A DNA stretch of 5,777 nt from NCBI GenBank assembly GCA_022361135.1, contig JAKSBM010000978.1:1-5777 (forward strand). The letters run 5' to 3'. Below, one piece after another: positions 1 to 5,777 of this stretch (positions are counted from its first letter, which is position 1; every line of letters starts with the position of its first letter). Source of the DNA: Desulfobacterales bacterium. GTDB taxonomy: Bacteria > Desulfobacterota > Desulfobacteria > Desulfobacterales > Desulfobacteraceae. Made by a program: the position numbers and the translations under genes. The notes beneath the pieces were generated by a model that had not been told where the DNA came from, searched no databases, and saw only the letters and a list, made by a program, of their open reading frames with translations.

Positions 1-1211
1 ATGGCCAGAACCATGCCGAACATGGTCATCATGTTCACGGAAAAGCCCAACACCGACATCATTGCAAAGGTGCCCAGGATACAGACGGGGACAACAATGG
101 TGGGAATCAGAGTATATCTAAAATTCTGCAAAAAGAGGAGCATGACCAGAAAAACCAGAATCACCGCCTCAAACAGGGTGTGAATCACTTTTTCAATGGC
201 CACGGAAACAAATTTAGAGGTGTCGTAGGGGATGGTCACCTCAATGTCGTCCGGAAAATTGACGGCCAACTCATTCAAACGGGCTTCAACATCCTTTTTG
301 GTTTGGAGGGCATTGGCCCCCGGGGCCAATTGCACGCCGGCACAGGAGACTTTACGGCCGTTAAGATAGGCGTCAAAATTATAATTTTCCGGCCCCACGG
401 CCAGCCGGGCCACATCCCTGAGATGGACCGAAGATCCATCGGCATTGGCCTTGAGAACGATGTTCCCGAATTCCGCCGGAGTGGCCAAAAGGCCTTTAAC
501 CACCAGGGTGGCCATGAGTTCCTGATCCTCATTGCCGGGCCGATTACCAAAGCTGCCCGCCGGGACCTGGATGTTCTGGGCCGCAATGGCTGTATTGACA
601 TCGGACATGGAAAGGTCATAGCGAAGCAGCTTCTGGGGATCCACCCAGACCCGCATGGCCGATTCGGCAGCAAAAAACTGCACCTTGCCCACACCGCCCA
701 CACGGCGAATTTCATTGTTGATATTCCGGGCGGCGTAATCGGCCAGGAACTGGGAATCCTTACCCGTCACCCCTTCTTTATAGGAGATGGCATAGATTAA
801 AAGGAAACCGGCATTGGCCTGTTCCACCTGGAGCCCTTGACGTTTTACCACATCGGGCAGGCGGGCTTCGGCCTTTTTAATCCGGTTCTGCACGTCCACC
901 TGGGCCAGGGCCGGGTCGGTTCCCGGTTTAAAGGTTACGGTGATATCCGCAACCCCATTGGAGTTGTTCACGGATTCATAATAAAGTAGCCCTTTGGCAC
1001 CATTGAGTTCCTCTTCGATGAGGCTGGTTACCGAATCGTTGAGGACCGAAGCCGAGGCACCGGGATAGATCGCCTGGATGGTAATCTGGGGCGGGGCCAC
1101 CTGGGGATATTTTTCCACGGGCAGGCTGGGAATCACCAGGGCGCCGGCCAGGGAAATAAAAATGGCAACCACCCAGGCGAATTTGGGTCTGTCGATGAAG
1201 AATTGATACAT
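1..1211 (-). CDS. RND efflux pump inner-membrane subunit, AcrB/MexB-type (HAE-1), 3' part cut off by window edge
   Basis: This is the proton-driven transporter of a tripartite efflux complex; it takes substrates from the periplasm or inner membrane and passes them to an outer-membrane channel. The first 403 residues are visible and align almost without gaps to my recollection of E. coli AcrB. They include the N-terminal motif FFIDRP (residues 4-9), TM1 (about 10-30), LPVEKYP, the YPGA motif at 49-52, a porter domain, then TM2 (about 343-361), FLQNFR (360-365), TM3 and the start of TM4 (FGMVLA at 398-403). Drug-pocket positions of AcrB are kept: F136 at F136, F178 at F180, N274 at N276; I277 is replaced by F279. 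The proton-relay Asp pair (AcrB D407/D408) should fall at about 409-410, just off the left edge. The start at 1211 is set by a TAGAGG ribosome site 9 bp upstream and by homology. The adaptor gene lies 32 bp upstream. Family assignment is near certain; the substrate cannot be told. Confidence 0.96.
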   Translation of the reverse strand, partial: MYQFFIDRPKFAWVVAIFISLAGALVIPSLPVEKYPQVAPPQITIQAIYPGASASVLNDSVTSLIEEELNGAKGLLYYESVNNSNGVADITVTFKPGTDPALAQVDVQNRIKKAEARLPDVVKRQGLQVEQANAGFLLIYAISYKEGVTGKDSQFLADYAARNINNEIRRVGGVGKVQFFAAESAMRVWVDPQKLLRYDLSMSDVNTAIAAQNIQVPAGSFGNRPGNEDQELMATLVVKGLLATPAEFGNIVLKANADGSSVHLRDVARLAVGPENYNFDAYLNGRKVSCAGVQLAPGANALQTKKDVEARLNELAVNFPDDIEVTIPYDTSKFVSVAIEKVIHTLFEAVILVFLVMLLFLQNFRYTLIPTIVVPVCILGTFAMMSVLGFSVNMMTMFGMVLA

Positions 1212-1217
1212 TAAATC

Positions 1218-1243
1218 ATACCTCTAATCTTATTCTTAGGTAT
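1218..1243 (-). promoter_or_regulatory. Inverted repeat in the adaptor-pump junction, overlapping the pump ribosome site
   Basis: The arms ATACCT (1218-1223 on the plus strand) and AGGTAT (1238-1243) are exact reverse complements around 14 bp. Two further A-U pairs can form inside if a two-base bulge is allowed. In the mRNA the 5' arm begins directly after the adaptor stop codon (1244-1246), and the 3' arm contains the AGG core of the pump ribosome site. A ribosome finishing the adaptor would cover the 5' arm and free the site, which would couple translation of the two genes. The repeat is seen; the coupling role is inference. No T-run follows, so it is not a terminator. Confidence 0.4.
1221..1226 (-). 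promoter_or_regulatory. Ribosome binding site of the RND pump gene
   Basis: On the minus strand TAGAGG sits 9 bp before the ATG at 1211. A closer ATG at 1219 opens only a two-codon frame (Met-Ile-stop) whose TAA overlaps the real ATG as TAATG, so 1211 is the true start. The site falls inside the 3' arm of a small inverted repeat (1218-1243), which may hide it until the upstream gene is translated. Confidence 0.7.
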
Positions 1244-2377
1244 CTATTGCTTGGGATTCAGGGTCATGCCGGGTCTCACCTTGGCTGCACCAGTGGTAAC
1301 AATCACCTCACCGGGCTTCAACCCGTCCAAAACCTGCCAGTCGGCGCCCTTCATGGTGCCCATTTTCACGTCACGAGCCTGGACCACGCCCTGGTCACCC
1401 ACAACCATCACCCGGGCGGAGCCGTCGGGTTGGCGCAGCACAGCACGCTGGGGAACAAAAATCGCATTGGGTACGGTTTTCAAGGTGGCCTTGACCCGGA
1501 CAAACATACCGGGCAACAGCAGGGCCTTGGGATTGGCAAATTCAGACCGCAGGGAAACCTGGCCGGTCTGCTGATTTACGGTGACGTCACTGAAAAGAAA
1601 CCGTCCTTCCTGGGTATGGTTGATATCCGCCAAAAGCAATTCAACCCGGGCCGGATCACCGGAACCATCGCCCCCGGGAGTAAATGCAGCCTTCAGCTTC
1701 AAATACTGGGATACCGGCTCGGTGAAATCCACATAGATGGGATCCAATTGTTGGATGGTGGCCAGAATGGTGGCTTCCCCCTGGCCCACCAAAGCCCCTT
1801 CCGTGGCCATGGCCCGTCCGATGCGGCCGGAAATGGGAGCCCGGACCGTGGCATATCCCAGATCCAGTTTGGCCGTACGGATTTCAGCCAGGGCCATCCC
1901 CTTGGCCGCTTCGGCACTGAGGAGCTGTGCCTTGGCGGAATCATACTGCTGGGAACTGATGGCCCCGGTTTTGACCAGGCGCTCATACCGGCGCATGACC
2001 GTGCGTGCATCAAAAAGGCTGGCCTCTGCCGAGGCTAGATTTGCGTTGGCCTTGGCCAATTGGGCTTTAAAGGGTGCCGGATCAATCTGAAAGAGCAAAT
2101 CCCCCTTTTTCACATCCGAGCCCTCTTCAAAATTCCGGCTCAAAATAATGCCGGCCACCCGGGCTCGAATCTGGGCGGAACGCACCGGAGCCACACGTCC
2201 GGGAAGTTCACTGGTGGGAGTATAGGCCTGGGGAGTGATGGTGTGGAAATCCACCACCGGGGGCGGCATCTGGGGAGGTGCACCGGCCGGTGTGTCTCCA
2301 TCCTTGCAACCGAGGGTCAGGGTTAAGGCCAGGAAGATCATCCCCACCAAGGAGGGATAAAAGAAACGTCTTAACAT
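1244..2377 (-). CDS. RND efflux periplasmic adaptor lipoprotein (membrane fusion protein), AcrA/MexA-type
   Basis: This adaptor joins the inner-membrane pump to an outer-membrane channel. The protein is 377 residues, normal for AcrA/MexA. Residues 1-23 form a lipoprotein signal (RR near the start, hydrophobic 10-23) ending TLGC, with Cys24 the lipidated residue. A Pro-rich linker (about 29-41) follows. The first half of the lipoyl domain is at 64-103 (RARVAGIILSRNFEEG, then VKKGDLLFQIDP). An alpha-hairpin with many Ala and charged residues spans about 104-172. The second lipoyl half is at 173-208 (YATVRAPISGRIG). The beta-barrel comes next (LDPIYVDFTEP at 211-221) and then the membrane-proximal domain (LLPGMFVRV, then VPQRAV at 308-313). 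I chose the ATG at 2377 because AAGGAG lies 6 bp upstream and it gives a clean signal peptide; an in-frame ATG at 2419 adds 14 residues but has no ribosome site. The gene is first in the operon, followed by the pump gene, and lies downstream of the MerR-type promoter at 2466-2501. Confidence 0.95.
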   Translation of the reverse strand: MLRRFFYPSLVGMIFLALTLTLGCKDGDTPAGAPPQMPPPVVDFHTITPQAYTPTSELPGRVAPVRSAQIRARVAGIILSRNFEEGSDVKKGDLLFQIDPAPFKAQLAKANANLASAEASLFDARTVMRRYERLVKTGAISSQQYDSAKAQLLSAEAAKGMALAEIRTAKLDLGYATVRAPISGRIGRAMATEGALVGQGEATILATIQQLDPIYVDFTEPVSQYLKLKAAFTPGGDGSGDPARVELLLADINHTQEGRFLFSDVTVNQQTGQVSLRSEFANPKALLLPGMFVRVKATLKTVPNAIFVPQRAVLRQPDGSARVMVVGDQGVVQARDVKMGTMKGADWQVLDGLKPGEVIVTTGAAKVRPGMTLNPKQ

Positions 2378-2383
2378 TGTCAA

Positions 2384-2389
2384 CTCCTT
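2384..2389 (-). promoter_or_regulatory. Ribosome binding site that decides the adaptor start
   Basis: The minus strand reads AAGGAG 6 bp before the ATG at 2377, a near-perfect Shine-Dalgarno match. It rules in favour of this start over the upstream in-frame ATG at 2419, whose leader contains no purine-rich site. Confidence 0.85.
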
Positions 2390-2465
2390 ACAAATAAAGC
2401 TGATATTTAATTTTTTCATGGTGGATCAAAATTTAATCCACATTATTTACACGGTTTATGAAAGG

Positions 2466-2501
2466 ACTTGAATAGGGTATATAGTAACTATAGGGTCAAG
2501 T
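2466..2501 (-). promoter_or_regulatory. MerR-type operator/promoter of the pump operon
   Basis: Read on the minus strand, a -35 box TTGACC (2494-2499) is followed by a 19-bp spacer (2475-2493) and a weak -10 box TATTCA (2469-2474). The over-long 19-bp spacer with a dyad inside it is the hallmark of promoters activated by MerR-family proteins, which twist the DNA to realign the boxes. The spacer carries a perfect dyad TATAGT-T-ACTATA (2480-2492), and the exact hexamers ACTTGA/TCAAGT flank the whole element at 2466-2471 and 2496-2501. The inner and outer dyads are not coaxial: their centres differ by about 2.5 bp. Transcription would start near 2462 and give a leader of roughly 85 nt before the adaptor ATG. 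The likely activators are the two MerR proteins encoded divergently. On the plus strand the element offers only a poorer TTGAAT, so I assign it to the pump operon. Confidence 0.72.
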
Positions 2502-2540
2502 AAAAAATGATAAAAAAACCAAAATTCAAATACAGTCCAC
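2502..2540 (-). promoter_or_regulatory. A/T-rich tract upstream of the pump promoter (possible UP element)
   Basis: Immediately upstream of the -35 box (minus-strand sense) lie runs of T, seen on the plus strand as A-tracts at about 2502-2507, 2512-2518 and 2521-2524. Such tracts next to a -35 box often bind the RNA polymerase alpha subunit or bend DNA. Only the composition and position are visible; the role is inferred. Confidence 0.35.
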
Positions 2541-2724
2541 GCAACCCGGAATGAAAGCGGTTGTATCCTTTATCGATTTGGATCGGACCGGCCTGAAGCG
2601 GTGCCCCCGGCCGGCAACCAAACCCGTGGAAAAACCCTTGGATTTTTATCACATAATTTAAACAAGTTAGGCACAAAAACCCGACAAATCAAGGGTTACA
2701 TACAAATGAATCACCTTTAAAAAC
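2541..2724. other. Non-coding upstream region of the MerR pair
   Basis: Together with the operator and A/T tract this makes up the 356-bp gap between the divergent genes. It holds a GC-rich inverted repeat (CCGGCC at 2588-2593, GGCCGG at 2609-2614, 15-nt loop) with no following T-run. It also holds a 36-codon open frame on the plus strand (2551-2661) that has no good ribosome site. A CATAAT hexamer at 2652-2657 could be a -10 box for the regulators, but I find no matching -35 box 16-18 bp upstream. The promoter of the merR genes is therefore unresolved: either weak and local, or within the shared operator, which would give a leader of about 240 nt. Confidence 0.4.
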
Positions 2725-2728
2725 GGAG
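2725..2728 (+). promoter_or_regulatory. Ribosome binding site deciding the GTG start of the first MerR gene
   Basis: GGAG is 5 bp upstream of the GTG at 2734. The second MerR gene has GGAG with the same 5-bp spacing before its ATG, and the encoded N-termini align from that residue, which supports the unusual GTG start. Confidence 0.75.
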
Positions 2729-2733
2729 ATCCC

Positions 2734-3564
2734 GTGAATTTTAGAGTCATGGCCGGAGAAATGGCCAAAATGCAAAACATTTCCAAACAGACCCTGATCT
2801 ACTATGACAAAATCGGTCTGTTTCAACCCTGTGAAATTGATCCCCACACCGGCTACCGGTATTATGCCATCGAGCAATGGCAGGAATTGGAAATCATCCT
2901 CTGTCTTAAAAACCTGGGCATGCAGCTTAAGGAAATCAAAGCCTACCTTAATAATACCCCCAAAAAACGGCTGAAAATCCTGGAAGACCAGGAGGCTGCC
3001 ATCCAGAAAAAAATCACCGCCATCCAGACCTCACACAAACGGGTGAAAAACATCATTTCATCCCTCCACACCAGTTTGACGGTGACCCCATTCAAGGGGG
3101 AAATCATCTGGGGAGAGGCCATGCCCGTGCTTCACCTTCCCATCCAATCGCCCAACGATTCCCAGGCCATGCTCCAGACCCTGAAAAATACGGTGATGCG
3201 AACCCGGGAAGATCCGGAATTCCTCATCAAGGATCTCTTCTACCTGGTCAATGATGAGGACCCGGAAAATCCCCATTTTCCCAGGGCCATCATGGCCACG
3301 GATCCGGAAAATGCCAAGGAAGTCATCCCCAAGGGATACTGGGCCAGGCTTTACCACGAAGGGAACTTCACAGGCCTGAAGGAATCCAGGCAATTATTGA
3401 AAGCATTCATCCGGGAGCATGGTTACCAAACCAGCGGCCTGATCCTGGAACAGGTCATGTTTTCCACCATGATCACCTCAAAGGAAAAGGCCCATTGCAT
3501 TGAAATCCGCATGCCCGTTACCCGCCCCACCTGCCCACCCGAAACCGAATTGGAGTGCCGATGA
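2734..3564 (+). CDS. MerR-family transcriptional regulator with GyrI-like effector domain (BmrR-like), first of a tandem pair
   Basis: This is a cytoplasmic DNA-binding activator of 276 residues, a normal length for BmrR-type proteins. Residues 1-72 are the winged HTH: MAGEMAKM replaces the usual IGEVAKL start, then come ISKQTLIYYD (16-25), TGYRYY (38-43) and LKEIKAYL (65-72). About 73-115 is the charged dimerisation helix (coiled coil). About 120-262 is a GyrI-like ligand domain, with IPKGYWARLYHEGNF and the closing strand E-I-R-M-P-V (E257 to V262); the Glu there corresponds to the acidic position common in this family. A short tail with two Cys follows. The start is GTG at 2734 (GGAG 5 bp upstream); using the ATG at 2749 would cut off the first strand. 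It overlaps the next gene by ATGA. It lies divergent from the pump operon, whose promoter has MerR geometry, so it is probably that operon's activator. The ligand is unknown. Its Cys residues do not form the MerR/CueR metal-site pattern. Confidence 0.93.
   Translation: MNFRVMAGEMAKMQNISKQTLIYYDKIGLFQPCEIDPHTGYRYYAIEQWQELEIILCLKNLGMQLKEIKAYLNNTPKKRLKILEDQEAAIQKKITAIQTSHKRVKNIISSLHTSLTVTPFKGEIIWGEAMPVLHLPIQSPNDSQAMLQTLKNTVMRTREDPEFLIKDLFYLVNDEDPENPHFPRAIMATDPENAKEVIPKGYWARLYHEGNFTGLKESRQLLKAFIREHGYQTSGLILEQVMFSTMITSKEKAHCIEIRMPVTRPTCPPETELECR
3552..3555 (+). promoter_or_regulatory. Ribosome binding site of the second MerR gene, inside the end of the first
   Basis: GGAG lies 5 bp before the ATG at 3561 and within the last codons of the preceding gene. 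It excludes the in-frame GTG at 3555 as start, because that codon overlaps the site itself. Confidence 0.75.
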
Positions 3565-4361
3565 CGTTTAAACTCATGGCCGGAGAAATGGCCAAGCTAC
3601 GAGACATCTCTAAACAGACCCTGATCTACTATGATAAGATTGAACTCTTCCAGCCCTGTGAAATCGATCCGGAAACCGGATACCGCTACTACACCTTGGA
3701 ACAAATCGATGAGTTGGACATCATCCTCTGTCTGAAGCGGATCGGACTCAGCCTGAAGGAAATCAAAGCCTATTTAAAAATCGATACCACCCCGGCCCGG
3801 ATCAAAGCCCTGGAAGAACAGAAAAAAGTTCTCATGGCCAAGGTGGAGAACATCCAGAAAACAGTGATGAGCCTGGACAGCATGATATCCACCCACAAAA
3901 ACAGCCTGTCCATCACCCCCTTTGACATGGGTATCCGATGGCAGGAAGAAATCCCCATCATCACCGAACCCGTTCCCGCCCCCAATGACCAGTATGCCAT
4001 GGACATGGCGTTCATCAAATTTTTCCAAAATGCCCAAAATCAATACAATGCAGAAGTCCAGGACATCGTGGGATTTGTGGAAAGCACCAAACCCAAAAAT
4101 GAAAAATTCCTTAAAATTGGCCTCCTCCGGGAAGGAGAAGCGGGGGAAACCATTCCAGCGGGATATTACGCTTACATCTATCACAAGGGGGCCTTTGAAA
4201 CCATTGAGGCATCCTGGCAGAAACTTAGCTCCCACATCAGGGAAAGGGGATACCAAGCCACGGGTCCCTCCATTGGACGCCTCCTGCTCTCAACACTGCT
4301 GGCTGTTTCCGAGGCAGAATACCTCCTGGAACTCAGCGTCCCGGTGGAAAAAATAAATTAA
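3561..4361 (+). CDS. MerR-family transcriptional regulator with GyrI-like effector domain (BmrR-like), second of a tandem pair
   Basis: This paralogue of the preceding gene has 266 residues. The HTH domain (1-72) is identical at 55 of 72 positions to its neighbour with no gaps, including ISKQTLIYYDKI, LFQPCEIDP and TGYRYY. A longer-looking coiled-coil helix follows (about 76-115, rich in K and E), then a GyrI-like ligand domain (about 120-262) with IPAGYYAYIYHKGAFETIEASW and the closing E-L-S-V-P-V (E257 to V262). Identity to the neighbour is much lower in this sensor part, especially around 125-195. The ATG at 3561 shares bases with the previous stop (ATGA), which points to translational coupling and near-equal synthesis, as for partners or back-up sensors. 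The start is supported by GGAG 5 bp upstream and by alignment to the neighbour. Probable role: activation of the divergent pump genes. The ligand is unknown. Confidence 0.93.
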   Translation: MTFKLMAGEMAKLRDISKQTLIYYDKIELFQPCEIDPETGYRYYTLEQIDELDIILCLKRIGLSLKEIKAYLKIDTTPARIKALEEQKKVLMAKVENIQKTVMSLDSMISTHKNSLSITPFDMGIRWQEEIPIITEPVPAPNDQYAMDMAFIKFFQNAQNQYNAEVQDIVGFVESTKPKNEKFLKIGLLREGEAGETIPAGYYAYIYHKGAFETIEASWQKLSSHIRERGYQATGPSIGRLLLSTLLAVSEAEYLLELSVPVEKIN

Positions 4362-4375
4362 ACCCCGAAACGGCA

Positions 4376-4408
4376 GGCGGGACAATCGGTCTGGGAAATG
4401 GCCCCGCC
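4376..4408. terminator. Possible weak bidirectional terminator between convergent genes
   Basis: GGCGGG (4376-4381) and CCCGCC (4403-4408) form an exact 6-bp stem around a 21-nt loop, in the 56-bp gap between the convergent second MerR gene and the carrier gene. The position suits a terminator. However, no T-run follows directly on either strand; only on the minus strand is there T-rich sequence some 20-30 bp further on, inside the merR end. It may be inefficient or not a terminator at all. Confidence 0.3.
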
Positions 4409-4417
4409 CCACCGGAC

Positions 4418-5777
4418 TTAAAAGGGACCAAACTTGATAGCCACGGCGATCATGAGGAAGATCAGGGAGAGGCTGGCAATGCCCACCTGCATCTTCCAGG
4501 TCCAGCGCATCCAACGGGGATAGGAGACCACGGTGAGGCTCAAACCGATGAGAAGCAGGGCATTGGTCGGAAAGATCATGTTGGAAAACCCATCCCCCAA
4601 ATCAAATGCAAAAACAGCGGTCTGCCGGGTGAGCCCCACAATGTCGGCCAGGGGCGCAATGATGGGCATGACCAGAAAGGCTTTGGCCGAAGCCGATGAG
4701 ATAAAGAAATTCAAGGCCAGGGTGAGCAGATAAATATAAAAGGCAGCCTGGTAGGGTCCGGTTCCCCGAATGGATTCCGAGGCATAATAAAGGATGGTAT
4801 CCATGACATGGCCCCGGGTCATTATATGGGGCACGCTCATGGCCATGAGGATGAGGACGATGCCCGGCAACATGTTCATGGCGCCGCTACCCAGAACCTT
4901 TAACAGTTTGCCCCAGCCGTAGCCGATGATCCGCCCGGCCCCGGCCCCGCCGATGAGAAATAGCAGTGCCACCGTGGGAAAGGCTGCATCCGAGGGCAAC
5001 GCCGGCACCAATCCGGCCAGGATCATAAAGACAATGGCAATGGAAAGACAGCCGCCGAACCAGATGGCGGCTTTCATTTTCATTGGATCCTTTTCCCCCC
5101 TGTTTTCCAGTACAGCCTGGGCACTGAACCGCTCCCGAACCCTGCAATCGGCCTCGTACACGGGTGAAAGTGTGGGATCGGCTTCAATCTTCCTGGCATA
5201 TCGACTGACAAAGGTATAGCAGAGCAGATAGGTGGCAATGAAAAAGATAATCCGAAATCCGGCCCCGGAGAAAAGGGGCAGACCGGACAATTCCTGGGCC
5301 ACGGCTATGGTAAAGGGATTGGTCACGGCAGCGGCAAAGCCAAAGGTCAAGGCCAGCATGCTCATGCCCAGACCGGTGAGGGAATCCCATCCCAGGGCCA
5401 GGGAAAGGGGAACAATGATGACGATGAGGGGAACCAGTCCTTCGTAAATCCCCACAAAGGCGGCCAGGAACATCATCACAAACATGATCACCCCCAGAAG
5501 CCGGTATTTATTGTGGCGGAACCGGGCCACGGTGCCGGCCAAAAGTTCCTGCATCACCCCGCCCTTTTCCAGGACCGTGAAACTTCCCCCCAGGAAAATC
5601 ATGAAAAGGGAGAGGACCAGAACCATGAGCCAATTATCCCCCCAGATCACCTCCACCGGGGCCGTGAACCACCGCCAGGCAGGATAGGAGACCCCAGACA
5701 AAAAGGCAAAGGAATCGGCCACCACGGCCATGCGCCCGCCCTCCACCACCCGTTCATAGGCCCCGGCGGGAATCCAC
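4418..5777 (-). CDS. YfcC/DcuC-family (C4-dicarboxylate anaerobic carrier-like) membrane transporter, N-terminus beyond window edge
   Basis: This is a polytopic inner-membrane carrier. The 452 visible codons have no stop up to the right edge, and the visible start (W-IPAG-YERV) matches the loop after TM1 in YfcC proteins, so only about 30-40 residues are missing. An in-frame GTG at 5749 and a later ATG (5731) are not the true start. I count about 11 hydrophobic segments in the visible part. Family landmarks (fragment numbering from the right edge) are AVTNPFTIAVAQ at 150-161, SSASAKA at 360-366 and GDGFSNMIFPTNA at 394-406. The two N/P-containing motifs lie in opposite halves, as expected for an inverted-repeat carrier. 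A cytoplasmic charged loop spans about 190-235. The family is annotated variously as C4-dicarboxylate or basic amino-acid carriers; the substrate here is not decidable. It is convergent with the MerR pair and probably not part of the efflux unit. Confidence 0.9.
   Translation of the reverse strand, partial: WIPAGAYERVVEGGRMAVVADSFAFLSGVSYPAWRWFTAPVEVIWGDNWLMVLVLSLFMIFLGGSFTVLEKGGVMQELLAGTVARFRHNKYRLLGVIMFVMMFLAAFVGIYEGLVPLIVIIVPLSLALGWDSLTGLGMSMLALTFGFAAAVTNPFTIAVAQELSGLPLFSGAGFRIIFFIATYLLCYTFVSRYARKIEADPTLSPVYEADCRVRERFSAQAVLENRGEKDPMKMKAAIWFGGCLSIAIVFMILAGLVPALPSDAAFPTVALLFLIGGAGAGRIIGYGWGKLLKVLGSGAMNMLPGIVLILMAMSVPHIMTRGHVMDTILYYASESIRGTGPYQAAFYIYLLTLALNFFISSASAKAFLVMPIIAPLADIVGLTRQTAVFAFDLGDGFSNMIFPTNALLLIGLSLTVVSYPRWMRWTWKMQVGIASLSLIFLMIAVAIKFGPF

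Noticed and set aside
180..800. 206-codon open frame on the plus strand
   Set aside because: It lies antisense within the RND pump gene, which aligns to AcrB along its whole visible length; the plus-strand product is repetitive in G, H and I and resembles no family I know.
1247..2038. 263-codon open frame on the plus strand
   Set aside because: It is the antisense shadow of the adaptor gene, whose lipoyl, hairpin and barrel motifs are unmistakable on the minus strand.
2378..2419. Upstream in-frame ATG extending the adaptor by 14 residues
   Set aside because: There is no ribosome site before it, and the extension would place extra residues ahead of a complete lipoprotein signal. The ATG at 2377 has AAGGAG at 6 bp.
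2588..2614. GC-rich inverted repeat as a rho-independent terminator
   Set aside because: The stem is only 6 bp with a 15-nt loop and no T-run on either side, and no gene ends nearby.
2551..2661. 36-codon plus-strand frame (MKAVVSFIDLDRTG start)
   Set aside because: It has no good ribosome site and no recognisable family; kept only as a question within the intergenic finding.
2488..2676. 62-codon minus-strand frame in the intergenic region
   Set aside because: It runs through the operator and A/T-rich tract, has no clear ribosome site, and its C-terminus is merely a translation of the T-runs upstream of the pump promoter.
3774..4256. 160-codon minus-strand frame
   Set aside because: It is antisense to the second MerR gene, whose sensor domain is clear in the plus-strand frame.
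5731..5749. GTG at 5749 or ATG at 5731 as the start of the YfcC-like gene
   Set aside because: The frame stays open to the right edge and the upstream residues (IPAG-YERV) match the conserved loop after TM1 of YfcC proteins, so the true start is outside the window.

Overview
The window looks like a chromosomal stretch of a Gram-negative bacterium. It has a lipid-anchored periplasmic adaptor and an inner-membrane RND pump, which only make sense with an outer membrane. The style of the proteins (an AcrA/AcrB-type pair, BmrR-like MerR regulators, a YfcC-type carrier, Cys/Lys/Asp-rich lipoprotein start) would fit a Desulfobacterota or proteobacterial host. That placement is an impression from the translations and was not tested by any search.

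Layout. Positions 1-1211 (minus strand) hold the first 403 codons of an AcrB/MexB-type RND pump whose gene runs off the left edge just before its catalytic Asp pair. Positions 1244-2377 (minus) hold its AcrA/MexA-type adaptor, a predicted lipoprotein. The pair forms an operon, with 32 bp between the genes. Positions 2378-2733 are a divergent control region. It contains a MerR-type operator/promoter at 2466-2501 pointing at the pump genes, with an A/T-rich upstream tract. Positions 2734-3564 and 3561-4361 (plus) are two tandem MerR-family regulators with GyrI-like sensor domains, overlapping by ATGA. Positions 4362-4417 separate convergent genes. Positions 4418-5777 (minus) are most of a YfcC/DcuC-family membrane carrier whose N-terminus lies beyond the right edge.

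Probable working unit: two paralogous drug- or metabolite-sensing MerR activators, encoded divergently, switch on an RND efflux pump through a single MerR-type promoter with a long spacer. The most notable point is that the two regulators share about 76% identity over the DNA-binding domain (55 of 72 residues, counted by hand), while their sensor domains have diverged strongly. This suggests two different input signals, or mixed dimers, converging on one operator. The YfcC-like carrier is convergent and probably unrelated. I see no RNA genes, CRISPR array, insertion sequence or phage gene in the window.
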